Positions 1 through 8,520 of a stretch of DNA of 64,000 nucleotides are shown in pieces (position 1 is the first letter of the stretch; every line of letters starts with the position of its first letter). Made by a program: the position numbers and the translations under genes. The DNA is from JAPOUP01 sp965221405 (GTDB taxonomy: Bacteria; Pseudomonadota; Alphaproteobacteria; Rhodobacterales; Rhodobacteraceae), in assembly GCA_965221405.1 (NCBI GenBank), contig CBDCSE010000001.1, forward strand, positions 620,001-684,000. The letters are read 5' to 3'. The notes under the pieces are model-generated. The model was not told the origin of the DNA and did not search any database. It saw only the letters and a list, made by a program, of their open reading frames with translations.

Positions 1-2084
1 CACTGCACTACAGGGGCCAGGTGCTGCAGATCCACGTCATGGTCGAGTTCGCCGAGCGCGGCCTCGCCGCCATGAGTGACGCGCTGCGCCTCGCCATGGA
101 CTATTTCGCGCTTTCGGAAGAGGAGTTTCTCGCCCGCTGGCTGCCCGGACGGGACAGGGAGGTCGGACGGCAGACGACGTCGGCGTCCTGGCGCACCATC
201 GTCGAAAGCCTGAAGAATCCCGTCCAGCAACGCATCGTGGCTGACGATCGGGAACGGACCAACGTGCTGGTGCTCGCGGGTCCCGGTTCGGGCAAGACGC
301 GTGTCCTGGTGCACCGCATCGCATGGCTGATCCGCGTCAGGCGGGAAAGCGCGCGGGGAATCCTCGCGCTTGCCTACAACCGCCACGCCGCGGTCGATAT
401 CCGCCGTCGGCTGACTGAGATGATCGGCGACGACACGCGCGGCGTAACGGTGCTCACCTGCCATGCGCTTGCCATGCGTCTGGCGGGCGAGAGCTTCTCC
501 GGCCGGTCGGAGCGTCCTGACGACGGGGCGTTCAGGGACGTCATGCGCCGCGCTATCGCACTGCTCCGGGGCGAGGAGCTGTCGCCGGAGGAGGCGGACG
601 AGCGACGCGAGCGCCTTCTCGCGGGTTTCCGGTGGATTCTCGTCGACGAGTACCAGGATGTCGGTCCCGAGCAGTACGAGCTGATATCGGCGCTGGCCGG
701 ACGGACGCTGGAGGACGAGGCGGGCAGGCTCACGCTATTCGCGGTCGGCGACGACGACCAGAACATCTATGCCTTCAACGGAGCGTCGGTGGAATTCATC
801 CGGCGTTTTGAGGCGGACTACGGGCCCAAGCCTGTATATCTCACCGCCAACTACCGCTCGACGGCCAGCATCGTGGCGGCGGCAAACGCGACCATCGAGC
901 CCGCTGGCAACAGGATGAAGGCGGAGCATCCCATCCATGTTGACCGTGGCCGCGAACGGGATCCGCCCGGCGGGAAGTGGACGTCGCTCGACCCGGTCTC
1001 GCGGGGCCGCGTGCAGATCCTGCCTGCCGGATGCGATCCGATCCATCAGGCGCGCGCCGTCATGGGAGAGCTGCTGCGTCTCTCCGCGCTTGCGGAGGAC
1101 TGGGACTGGGGGCGCTGTGCGGTCATCGCACGCGAATGGGATTATCTGGTCCCGGTGCGGGCGTTCTGCGAGGCGCATGGCGAAGCCGACCGGATTCGGG
1201 CACAGATGGCGAACGAGGAGATGCCGGGATTCTGGCGCCTCCGGCAAACCCGGGCGTTCGTCGAATGGCTGCGGAGCTGCGAAGCAAAGATTGTCGACGG
1301 CGCGGCCATTCGCCGATGGGTCGATGACCAGCCATCGGACCCCTGGCACGACCTGCTGCGCCAGGCGCTCGAGGAACATGTCATGGAAACCGGTGGCGGC
1401 GAAACTCCCACGGAACACTTCGTCGAGTGGCTGGCGGAGTGGGGCCGGGACATCCGCCGCCGCCAGCGGGGACTGCTGCTGCTCACCGCCCATCGCGCCA
1501 AAGGGCTGGAATTCGATCATGTGGCGGTGCTTGACGGCGGCTGGGACCGTGCGGGACGCAACGAGGATCCGGACGCGCCACGCCGACTGTACTATGTGGC
1601 GATGACCCGGGCGCGGCAAACGCTGACGCTGGCACGGCTCGACGGTTCCCGAGGCTTCCAGGGCGAGCTTGTTGACCGTCCCGCCACGATTCTTCGGGAA
1701 GCCGCCGAGCTGCCACCATACTCGGAGGCGGTGGAATACCGCCATATCCGGCCAGCTCTCCGGGACATCGATCTGGGATTTGCCGGACGCCGCGCTGACG
1801 GAGATCCGGTGCACGGCGCCATCGCCATGCTGTCGATCGGCGATCCCCTGAACGTGAAGGTCGGGAAGGACGGACGCTGGAAGTTGCTGGATCGGACTGG
1901 CCGAACCGTGGGGCGTCTCGCCAGGTCCTCCAGACCGCGTCCGGACATGCGCTGCCGCTCGGCGGAGGTGTTCGCCGTGGTGGGCTGGAGCCGTGAAACC
2001 TCGGACCCGAAATACCGTGACGCCATGAAGTGTGATGCCTGGGAGGTGGTCGTTCCCGAACTGGTGTTCGAACCGGATCGGTGA
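1..2084 (+). CDS. UvrD/Rep-type superfamily I helicase, C-terminal part of a larger protein (5' end outside window)
   Basis: The reading frame is open to the first base, so the protein begins upstream; the GTG at 21 is only an internal codon. Visible SF1A helicase motifs, counted from that GTG, are a Q-like NPVQQ near residue 66, Walker A AGPGSGKT near 86, motif II VDEYQD near 207, motif III GDDDQNIYAFNGA, motif IV NYRSTASIV, motif V TAHRAKGLEFDHV and motif VI YVAMTRARQ. The roughly 60 residues before Walker A are not a normal UvrD N-terminus. From memory they resemble the linker of large RecQ-UvrD fusion helicases, so I infer that a RecQ-like half lies to the left. Expected activity is ATP-dependent DNA unwinding in repair. 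No frameshift is visible. The downstream gene starts 209 bp away on the same strand. Confidence 0.85.
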   Translation, partial: LHYRGQVLQIHVMVEFAERGLAAMSDALRLAMDYFALSEEEFLARWLPGRDREVGRQTTSASWRTIVESLKNPVQQRIVADDRERTNVLVLAGPGSGKTRVLVHRIAWLIRVRRESARGILALAYNRHAAVDIRRRLTEMIGDDTRGVTVLTCHALAMRLAGESFSGRSERPDDGAFRDVMRRAIALLRGEELSPEEADERRERLLAGFRWILVDEYQDVGPEQYELISALAGRTLEDEAGRLTLFAVGDDDQNIYAFNGASVEFIRRFEADYGPKPVYLTANYRSTASIVAAANATIEPAGNRMKAEHPIHVDRGRERDPPGGKWTSLDPVSRGRVQILPAGCDPIHQARAVMGELLRLSALAEDWDWGRCAVIAREWDYLVPVRAFCEAHGEADRIRAQMANEEMPGFWRLRQTRAFVEWLRSCEAKIVDGAAIRRWVDDQPSDPWHDLLRQALEEHVMETGGGETPTEHFVEWLAEWGRDIRRRQRGLLLLTAHRAKGLEFDHVAVLDGGWDRAGRNEDPDAPRRLYYVAMTRARQTLTLARLDGSRGFQGELVDRPATILREAAELPPYSEAVEYRHIRPALRDIDLGFAGRRADGDPVHGAIAMLSIGDPLNVKVGKDGRWKLLDRTGRTVGRLARSSRPRPDMRCRSAEVFAVVGWSRETSDPKYRDAMKCDAWEVVVPELVFEPDR

Positions 2085-2293
2085 GCGGCCGCACGCCAGC
2101 ACGAAACCGCGTTGCCGCCGTCGGCCTAAATCAGGTAGACAATCGACCTTGGCGGACGATAGTTTCGGTATCGCCGAGTTCGTCAATTGGCGGGAATCAC
2201 TGGTCATCATATTGCAACGATACTGCGCGGGGGGCAACTTCATACGGATCGCCGGGAACCCATTTCTGCGCCGCGGAAGCGATTGGAAATGAA

Positions 2294-2758
2294 GTGAAGA
2301 AACTTTTAATCTGGATTGCGGTTTTGGCACCAAGCCCGGTCGTCGGTGACGTTTTTGAGTTCAGTGAATACGGAGGAAGATCCGCCTGGCTTCTTCTTGA
2401 CGATGACCGCGAAACAGATGCGGATCCCTATCCATGGGGCATCACCGCGGCCTGCGACGGGAATGGCGGCCATGAGTTCTCAATCGCGCTGCACGGCATC
2501 GTCTCCTCCGGGCCCGGGCCGGTGGAAATGGAATATTCGATAGGAGGCGGAGAGCCGGTCGTAACCAGGGGATTCGCTCTGGACTCTATACTTACAGGCA
2601 TTTCCGAAGCCCTGGGCGCCGAATTGACCGAGGCCGTCGCTTCCGGTGAGCGCATTGTCCTTAGCGTGCCCCATGATTCTGCACTCCTGACTTCCAGCTT
2701 CGAGGAATACGCGCATGATCGGGAAAGGGTTGAGTTCGTATCCAACGGCTGTCGGTGA
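2294..2758 (+). CDS. Small exported hypothetical protein
   Basis: This 154-residue ORF starts at a GTG preceded by a GGAA about five bases upstream. The open frame reaches back to 2081, but the GTG at 2294 gives a short basic start (VKK) and a hydrophobic stretch LLIWIAVLAPSP, which reads as a signal peptide. The mature part is acidic and polar, has two cysteines (TAACDG and SNGCR at the very end), and matches no family I recognise. There is no operon partner: the helicase ends 209 bp upstream and about 370 bp of gene-free DNA follows. It is likely periplasmic or surface-attached, and its function is unknown. Confidence 0.55.
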   Translation: MKKLLIWIAVLAPSPVVGDVFEFSEYGGRSAWLLLDDDRETDADPYPWGITAACDGNGGHEFSIALHGIVSSGPGPVEMEYSIGGGEPVVTRGFALDSILTGISEALGAELTEAVASGERIVLSVPHDSALLTSSFEEYAHDRERVEFVSNGCR

Positions 2759-3118
2759 GATCGGTTCGGCGCTACCGCCGCAACGATCGCACGCCGTTTC
2801 CATCAGATCGTACCTCTGCCTGGGCGCGACCCAGATTTGCGCACTCAAACCCGTATTCCCCTTGGCTGCGATTTTAGCTATCATTCCGGAGAGGATTCTC
2901 ACCGGGACCGGACACATGGCCCAACAACGATGGTGAGGCTTGACAGTCTGACCCCTCAGGCGAGGGGTGCCTCCTTTGTTCGCCCGCAGTGCTGTTCCGC
3001 TACCTGAAAGAAGTCCTCAAATCCCATGTCCGAGATCACCTTTGTGACCCAGGGCGGTGTGACTGTGTCGCGCCGCGATACACCCGCCACGTTCGGTCCC
3101 GCAAGCGATGAACTGATT
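2759..3118. other. Gene-free stretch upstream of the MITE/IS1595 region
   Basis: Apart from the hairpin at 2951-2968 I see no convincing gene. An ORF starting at 3026 (MSEITFVTQGG...) reads into the MITE-like element at 3130 and changes character there, so it could be the 5' remnant of an interrupted small gene. It matches nothing I know. Confidence 0.4.
2951..2968 (+). terminator. Possible hairpin terminator
   Basis: A 7-bp perfect stem (acccctc / gaggggt) with a four-base loop is followed by a T-containing but not T-rich stretch (gcctcctttgttc). It lies about 190 bp after the small exported protein. The weak U tract makes factor-independent termination uncertain. Confidence 0.3.
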
Positions 3119-3119
3119 G

Positions 3120-3283
3120 GGGATTATATCAGGGCAATCGCTTTTGGGCCCAAGAGACTGCGATTGGGGGGTCGAGAATGCCTCAAACAATCGGGAAAAC
3201 GGCGACAGACGACGCTTTGTTCTTTCCATGTTCCCCATTTCGGACTGCTGAAACTCCAAAAGCGATTGCCCTGGGGATTATAT
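3120..3283. mobile_element. MITE-like element with 18-bp terminal inverted repeats and 10-bp target duplication
   Basis: Bases 3130-3147 and 3256-3273 are perfect 18-bp inverted repeats (cagggcaatcgcttttgg read inward), bounding a 144-bp non-coding element. The flanking 10 bp are directly repeated (gggattatat at 3120-3129 and 3274-3283), as expected for a target-site duplication. No transposase is encoded inside. A 10-bp duplication fits IS4-type transposition better than the 8 bp typical of IS1595, so the adjacent IS1595 transposase may not be the mobiliser. The right copy of the duplication lies 52 bp upstream of that transposase gene. Confidence 0.55.
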
Positions 3284-3334
3284 ACATTGCTATTATAATT
3301 TCAGTAACTATTTTGAATTCAAGGGAGAATTGCC

Positions 3335-4294
3335 ATGCCAAATCCCAATGGCCCCGGAAAGTCCTATCGTGAAGGCATCAGCATAGTTGAACTGTGCGAC
3401 ATGTTTCCTACGGAGGAGTCGGCACAGAAATGGTTCGAAGGCGTCGTGTGGCCCGAAGGTCGCGCCTGTCCGCGCTGCGGATGCCGTGACACGAAAGAAG
3501 CCGGGCCGAAGGTCCCGCTTCCATACTACTGTCGAGGCTGCCAGAAGCCGTTTTCGGCCAGGATCGGAACCGCGATCCAGAAATCGAACGTGCCGCTGCG
3601 CAAGTGGGTGTTCGCCATGTACCTAGAGATGACGAACCTGAAAGGCGTGAGCAGCATGCAGCTGCACAGGGACATCAACGTGACCCAGAAGACGGCCTGG
3701 TTCATGCTGCACCGGATACGTGAGGCGTGGGCCGGGGAGATTGAGGCCGCTTTCGAGGGTTCGGTGGAGATAGACGAGACCTATATCGGAGGAAAGCGCG
3801 CGAACATGTCGAACGCGAAACGCGGAAGGATGCGCAGCGCGGGCATGAAACAGGGGCCAGCCGGAAAGAAGGTGGCGCTCGGCGCGAAGAACCGGGAAAC
3901 CGGGAAGGTTGTCGCCAAGATTGTTGAGTCAACTGACCGGAAAACGCTTCAGGGCTTCGTGGAAGAAGTCACTGACCGGGACGCGAAGATGTATACGGAC
4001 GAGGCGGCCGCCTATAAGAGCATGGACCGCGAGCACGAGAGCGTGAACCATTCGGTGTCCGAATTTGTCAGGGATATGGCACATCTCAACGGAATCGAGT
4101 CGTTCTGGGCGATGCTGAAACGTGGATACCATGAAGTGTACCATCACATCAGCGAAAAGCACCTTGAGGGCTACATTGGGGAGTTCGCTGGAAGGCACAA
4201 CATCCGGGAGGAAGACCCGATGAAACAGATGCGGGAGGTTGCGATACGCATGGTCAGCAAGAGGATCATGTACCGGGAACTTACGGCGGACTGA
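3335..4294 (+). CDS. IS1595-family transposase (ISXO2-like domain)
   Basis: This 319-residue protein has an N-terminal zinc ribbon (CPRCGCRD...YYCRGCQ, about residues 45-70), a helix-turn-helix-like region (KGVSSMQLHRDINVTQKTAW) and an ISXO2-like catalytic domain. Visible catalytic segments are EIDETYIGGK near residue 146, YTDEAAAYKS near 218, and LNGIESFWAMLKRG near 250; IS1595 proteins commonly use N/H or E at the third position. The start ATG follows a good GGGAG Shine-Dalgarno. It is intact and followed four bases later by a methyltransferase gene, so the two are probably co-transcribed as transposase plus passenger. I could not define both ends of the element. Confidence 0.9.
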   Translation: MPNPNGPGKSYREGISIVELCDMFPTEESAQKWFEGVVWPEGRACPRCGCRDTKEAGPKVPLPYYCRGCQKPFSARIGTAIQKSNVPLRKWVFAMYLEMTNLKGVSSMQLHRDINVTQKTAWFMLHRIREAWAGEIEAAFEGSVEIDETYIGGKRANMSNAKRGRMRSAGMKQGPAGKKVALGAKNRETGKVVAKIVESTDRKTLQGFVEEVTDRDAKMYTDEAAAYKSMDREHESVNHSVSEFVRDMAHLNGIESFWAMLKRGYHEVYHHISEKHLEGYIGEFAGRHNIREEDPMKQMREVAIRMVSKRIMYRELTAD

Positions 4295-4298
4295 CCGG

Positions 4299-5594
4299 AT
4301 GGCTGAATGTAACGTACGGAACCGCACCATTTTCTGCGACGACAACATTGACGTACTGCGGGGCATCAATTCGGAATGCGTTGATCTGATCTATCTAGAC
4401 CCACCGTTCAACAAGAACAAGAAGTTCACCGCGCCAATCGGAAGCAGTGCGGAAGGCGCGGAGTTCAGCGATATCTTCCGAGAGGAAGATGTCAAGGACG
4501 AATGGCTGATCACGATGCGAGAGGACCGGCCGGAACTCTACCATTATCTGAACGGAATCAGGGGAGTCGGCAACTCATACAATTTCGCCTATCTCGCTTA
4601 CATGGCGATTCGGCTGCTTGAATGTCACAGGGCGCTGAAGTCAACGGGCAGCATATATCTCCACTGCGACCCAACCATGAGCCATTACCTGAAAACGCTT
4701 ATGGACTGCGTTTTCCGGGAAGACAGTTTCAGAAACGAAATTGTCTGGAACTATCGACGGTATACGGCGAAAAGCAAACGGTTTCAGCGGGAACACGATG
4801 TGATTTTGTTCTACGGCAAACGTGAACCACTTTTCAATGTGATCTACCGTCCCCATGGGGAACAGTCAGGTAAGAAAGACTCTCATTACAGACAAGATGA
4901 AAGCGGACGCTGGTTCCGCTGGCAAAAATTTCGTGGAAAAGAGCCATATAAAGTCTATTTGTCGGACAAGGGACGCCGACTTGGAGATGTCTGGCCAATT
5001 TCCCACATAAACGCTTCCGCCAAAGAGCGTACAGGATACCCGACCCAGAAACCCCTTGCCCTTCTGGATCGCATCATCAAGGCTTCCAGCAATCCCGATG
5101 ACATCGTTCTTGATCCGTTCTGCGGGTGCGCGACAACCTGTGTCGCCGCCGAACAGTTGGGGCGGCGATGGATCGGCGTGGACGTGTCAGTGAAGGCGTA
5201 CGAGCTGGTCAAGCTGCGGTTGACCAAGGAAGTAGCTGACCCCAGTGATCTGCTCAAATACCAGAATGAAATCCATCTACGAACCGATCCTCCGATACGT
5301 ACGGACCTCGGAGCCGACCACCGGGAGCGGAAATTCGTCTACGTCATTTCGCATCCGTCCTATCCGGGAGAGTACAAAGTCGGAATAGCCCGGAACTGGA
5401 AATCCCGTCTGAACGCTTACCAGACATCAGATCCGGACAGACAATACGACATTGAATTCAAGCTGGAGACGCCACGTTTCCGAGAAACGGAGCGGCATAT
5501 CCATGAAATGTTTCCGAACAAGCATGAATGGGTGCAGGGCGAGCTTTCAGAAATCATAGCTGAAATCGAGAACTTTGCCGGAGAACCGACATGA
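4299..5594 (+). CDS. DNA adenine/cytosine-N4 methyltransferase fused to a GIY-YIG/T5orf172-like domain
   Basis: This 431-residue protein starts four bases after the transposase stop. It shows the beta-type order of amino-methyltransferase motifs: the catalytic DPPF near residue 34 (YLDPPFNKNKKF) precedes the SAM-binding motif LDPFCGCATTCVAAEQLGR near 270, which is followed by WIGVDVS. The C-terminal 90 residues (FVYVISHPSYPGEYKVGIA..., RL..YQTSDP, RETERHIHEMF) match the pattern of the T5orf172/MUG113 branch of the GIY-YIG nuclease superfamily, including the conserved Arg and Glu. One chain may therefore both methylate and, possibly, cut DNA. As a passenger of an IS1595-type element it might protect or address the element's DNA; that role is inference. 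No partner restriction gene is nearby. Confidence 0.85.
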   Translation: MAECNVRNRTIFCDDNIDVLRGINSECVDLIYLDPPFNKNKKFTAPIGSSAEGAEFSDIFREEDVKDEWLITMREDRPELYHYLNGIRGVGNSYNFAYLAYMAIRLLECHRALKSTGSIYLHCDPTMSHYLKTLMDCVFREDSFRNEIVWNYRRYTAKSKRFQREHDVILFYGKREPLFNVIYRPHGEQSGKKDSHYRQDESGRWFRWQKFRGKEPYKVYLSDKGRRLGDVWPISHINASAKERTGYPTQKPLALLDRIIKASSNPDDIVLDPFCGCATTCVAAEQLGRRWIGVDVSVKAYELVKLRLTKEVADPSDLLKYQNEIHLRTDPPIRTDLGADHRERKFVYVISHPSYPGEYKVGIARNWKSRLNAYQTSDPDRQYDIEFKLETPRFRETERHIHEMFPNKHEWVQGELSEIIAEIENFAGEPT

Positions 5595-5704
5595 AGGAAA
5601 AAGGAATATAATGACATATGGCACGCCAGACAGGCCGGCGTCGCACGATTCCCGATGACAATCCGAATTCGGCCTGTCATATGGAACGCAACGCTTGGGT
5701 ATTC

Positions 5705-5881
5705 AGGCTAGCGATGGCCGGCGACGCCATGAGCCCGGACGTCATCCGGCGTGAGTTCAACGCCCTGAAGATCAGCGTGCCGCACAAAATGGGCACGGAA
5801 CAGAAATACGCCATGCCCAACCGGGCCTCGGCCAAGGCCCGCCGCATCTACCGGAGCCTCTCTATGTCGGTCAGGTGTTAA
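5705..5881 (+). pseudogene. 3' remnant of an IS1634-family transposase
   Basis: Translation from about 5705 gives RLAMAGDAMSPDVIRREF, then GTEQKYAMP.RASAKARRIYRSL, which closely follows the C-terminus of the intact IS1634-type transposase encoded at 16490-18190. Similarity stops near 5862 and the frame ends at 5881 after a few unrelated residues. Only about 55 codons remain, so this is a decayed copy. The stop overlaps the end of the convergent esterase gene. Confidence 0.75.
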
Positions 5882-6629
5882 GGAAAGCACGAACCGAGGC
5901 CACGAATTCCGTTGGTTTTTCCGCGTGGAGCCAATGCCCGGCACCCTGAATCTCCAGAAAACGCGCCTTCGGAAAGTACTTGCGGGCCCGAGCGCGGCCA
6001 TCGCCACTGACATATTCACTGTTACTTCCACAAATAAACAGTGTCGGATGATCCGTTTCCGCATCGGAATCCGGCCAGCCCGTGATTCTGTCCATCTCCG
6101 TTTCCAGAACGTCAAGGTTCAGCTGCCAGCGTTTCCCTCTCAAATCAAGTGACTGCATGAGGAAACCCCGCACACCTGGGTCCTCAATGGACTCGCGCAG
6201 TATCGCGTCAGCATCGGATCTCCGTCTGACGGCATCCAAATCGACGGAACGCATCGCTTCGATGAGATGGCTTTGGCTGTGCTTGTAGGTGATCGGCGCG
6301 ATATCGGCGACGACAAGTCTCCTGACCATTTCAGGATGTCGAAGCGCGGCCGCCATTGAGGCCTTGCCGCCCATTGAATGGCCCAGAACGTCCGCGCTAC
6401 CGCCGAAGGCACCGATCACTTCCGCTAGATCCAAAGACAGAGCGTCGTATCCGTGACTGTTCCTCCATTCACTCAGGCCGTGGTTACGCATGTCCACAGT
6501 CAATACCCGACGCTCAGCGGACAATCGCTTCGCGACGGAGTTCCAGTTCCTGCCGGAGCCAAAAAGTCCATGCGCGATCAGCACCGGCGGCCGAAGGGAG
6601 TCGGAACCGTGTTCATATACGCGGATCAT
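5871..6629 (-). CDS. Alpha/beta-hydrolase, YbfF-like esterase
   Basis: The ATG at 6629 (MIRVYEHG) is preferred over the upstream GTG at 6677 because it begins at the conserved first strand; the product is 252 residues. Family hallmarks are the HGLFGSGRNW oxyanion loop, the nucleophile elbow LGHSMGGKA, LFICGSNSEYV and the C-terminal GAGHWLHAEKP with the catalytic His. This arrangement matches the YbfF acyl-ester hydrolase family, a cytoplasmic enzyme acting on acyl-CoA or short-chain esters; the true substrate is unknown. It is a single gene, transcribed away from the unannotated stretch to its right, and ends against an IS remnant. Confidence 0.85.
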   Translation of the reverse strand: MIRVYEHGSDSLRPPVLIAHGLFGSGRNWNSVAKRLSAERRVLTVDMRNHGLSEWRNSHGYDALSLDLAEVIGAFGGSADVLGHSMGGKASMAAALRHPEMVRRLVVADIAPITYKHSQSHLIEAMRSVDLDAVRRRSDADAILRESIEDPGVRGFLMQSLDLRGKRWQLNLDVLETEMDRITGWPDSDAETDHPTLFICGSNSEYVSGDGRARARKYFPKARFLEIQGAGHWLHAEKPTEFVASVRAFLNT

Positions 6630-6677
6630 GGCGGTCCAGGCACGGCCTCGGTTCGGCCCGGCCCGGAATCTAGCCAC

Positions 6678-7057
6678 CGGCGGCTGTCGCCTCTCGGCCG
6701 GACCATCGTCCCAAAACCATCATTCCGGTTTGGAATAACGAAACGGACGGAGCCTGCCCCGGCGTCAGAAATACCGCGCATCCAGCGGCAACCTCCACGA
6801 ACGGGAAACCGCGGCGATCCAACCAAATTCCGTAAATTCATGTAACCGTTCACTTTCCGCCAGAACATATTCATGGTGAATCTCCAGGATCGGCGGCGCC
6901 GCGCCGTATCGAATCTGCCGCAATTGCCGTCCGTAAAGCGACCTTGCCGGCGATCTCCTTAAACCGCCGTCGAACGGACGTCCGCATATCCAACGGGCAT
7001 CAAACGATCCAACACTCACGGATCAGCCAAATATTCCGGCCGATGATCTGACCTGAC
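6678..7057. other. Gene-poor spacer between esterase and glyA
   Basis: I see no recognisable gene here. A minus-strand ORF at 6765-7019 (84 codons) has a plausible C-terminal half (PPILEIHHEYVLAESERLHEF) but no family I recognise and no clear ribosome site. It may be a decayed fragment. An imperfect 6-bp hairpin (cctgac/gtcagg) near 7044-7062 overlaps the end of glyA and might serve as a weak terminator. Confidence 0.35.
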
Positions 7058-8353
7058 TCAGATGTCAGGATAAATGGGGAAACGCTCACAGAGTTCCCTT
7101 ACCCCTGCCCTGACGCCGCTCTCCACCCCTACATCGCCGTCCTCACCTTTCGCCCCCAGGCCATCGGTCACCTGAACGACCCAGTCGGCGACCTGCCGGA
7201 ACTCCTCGGTATCGAATCCACGCGTCGTGCAGGCCGGACTTCCAAGCCTTATGCCACTGGTCACGGTCGGCTTCTCGGTATCGAAGGGAATGCCGTTCTT
7301 GTTACAGGTAATGTTCGCTCGACCCAGGGCCTTCTCGGTCGCATTTCCCTTAACCCCCTTGGGCCGAAGATCTACCAGCAGGACATGGGTGTCGGTTCCG
7401 CCGGTTACGATGTCAAGACCTCCTTTCATCAACTGGTCAGCCAATGCCCTGGCATTGGCGATCACCCTCCGGATATAGGTCCTGAATTCCGGTTGCAGTG
7501 CCTCACCGAACGCCACAGCCTTCGCCGCGATCACATGCATCAGCGGACCGCCCTGAATGCCGGGAAATATGGCGGAATTAACTCTTTTGGCGATCTCCGG
7601 ATCATCGGTCAGAATCATTCCGCCTCTGGGTCCACGAAGTGTCTTGTGAGTGGTGGTGGTCACCACATGTGCGTGCGGAAACGGGCTGGGATGTTCCTTG
7701 GCCGCCACCAGTCCAGCGAAGTGCGCCATGTCCACATGTAGCCAAGCACCTACGGCGTCAGCGATTTCGCGCATACGGGCAAAGTCGATCCAGCGCGGAA
7801 TCGCGGAACCGCCAGCAATAATGAGCTTCGGTCGATGCTGGCGGGCGAGTTCCTCGACCCGATCGTAGTCGAGTGCGAAATCCTGCCTACGAACGCCATA
7901 CTGGATCGCGTTGAACCATTTACCTGACTGGTTCGGGCGGGCTCCGTGTGTTAGGTGGCCACCGGCGTCAAGACTCATTCCCAGAATCGTGTCGCCCGGC
8001 TGGATCAGGGCCTGGAAAACCCCTTGGTTCGCCTGGCTGCCGGAATTCGGCTGGACATTCGCGAAACCGCAACCGAACAGTTCCTTCGCCCGCTCAATCG
8101 CTTGCGTCTCCACGATGTCGACAAATTCACACCCACCATAATAACGCCGCCCCGGGTAGCCTTCGGCATATTTGTTGGTCAGCACCGATCCCTGCGCCTG
8201 TATGACAGCCCGACTTACGATGTTTTCGCTGGCTATGAGCTCGACCTCGTCGCGCTGTCTGCGCAGTTCCTTTCCGATGGCATCGAAGATATCGGGATCT
8301 CTGTCTGAAAGGTCTTCAATAAAAAAGGGAAGATCGCGCCCGGTAGCATCCAT
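7058..8353 (-). CDS. glyA: Serine hydroxymethyltransferase
   Basis: This 431-residue PLP enzyme interconverts serine and glycine with transfer of the one-carbon unit to tetrahydrofolate in the cytoplasm. Diagnostic features are the N-terminal ELIASENIVSRAV, TNKYAEGYPGRRYYGG, NVQPNSGSQAN, and the PLP-binding lysine segment TTTTHKTLRGPRGG near residue 240. Length and motifs are those of a complete, functional GlyA. It stands alone on the minus strand, divergent from a damaged secreted-protein gene. Confidence 0.97.
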   Translation of the reverse strand: MDATGRDLPFFIEDLSDRDPDIFDAIGKELRRQRDEVELIASENIVSRAVIQAQGSVLTNKYAEGYPGRRYYGGCEFVDIVETQAIERAKELFGCGFANVQPNSGSQANQGVFQALIQPGDTILGMSLDAGGHLTHGARPNQSGKWFNAIQYGVRRQDFALDYDRVEELARQHRPKLIIAGGSAIPRWIDFARMREIADAVGAWLHVDMAHFAGLVAAKEHPSPFPHAHVVTTTTHKTLRGPRGGMILTDDPEIAKRVNSAIFPGIQGGPLMHVIAAKAVAFGEALQPEFRTYIRRVIANARALADQLMKGGLDIVTGGTDTHVLLVDLRPKGVKGNATEKALGRANITCNKNGIPFDTEKPTVTSGIRLGSPACTTRGFDTEEFRQVADWVVQVTDGLGAKGEDGDVGVESGVRAGVRELCERFPIYPDI

Positions 8354-8462
8354 GTGTACGGTCCTTGCATTTGGTTGGCCCGAGTCAGGAATTATCCTAT
8401 CCTATCCTGACGGCAAGATCCTGAATACGCCCATCGGGCCCGATCGGCTTGATCATTTCCCC

Positions 8463-8491
8463 TTGAACATCAATCAGCGCGTATGTATAGT
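8463..8491 (+). promoter_or_regulatory. Sigma70-type promoter for the damaged secreted-protein gene
   Basis: TTGAAC (8463-8468) and TATAGT (8486-8491) are separated by 17 bp. They lie 29 bp before the ATG at 8521, which is preceded by AAGGGG. The ATG at 8497 would be too close to the -10 box for a normal leader, so 8521 is the likely start. Confidence 0.5.
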
Positions 8492-8520
8492 GAAGATGCG
8501 TTTCAAAGGGGTCATACTCA

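Noticed and set aside
735..2333. Long minus-strand ORF of 532 codons
   Set aside because: It is antisense to the UvrD helicase over most of its length and its product has no domain; it is a shadow of high GC content.
5595..5704. Right terminal inverted repeat of the IS1595 element
   Set aside because: Some inverted sequences occur here (gacaggccg/cggcctgtc), but none matches the left side of the transposase gene, so I do not call the end.
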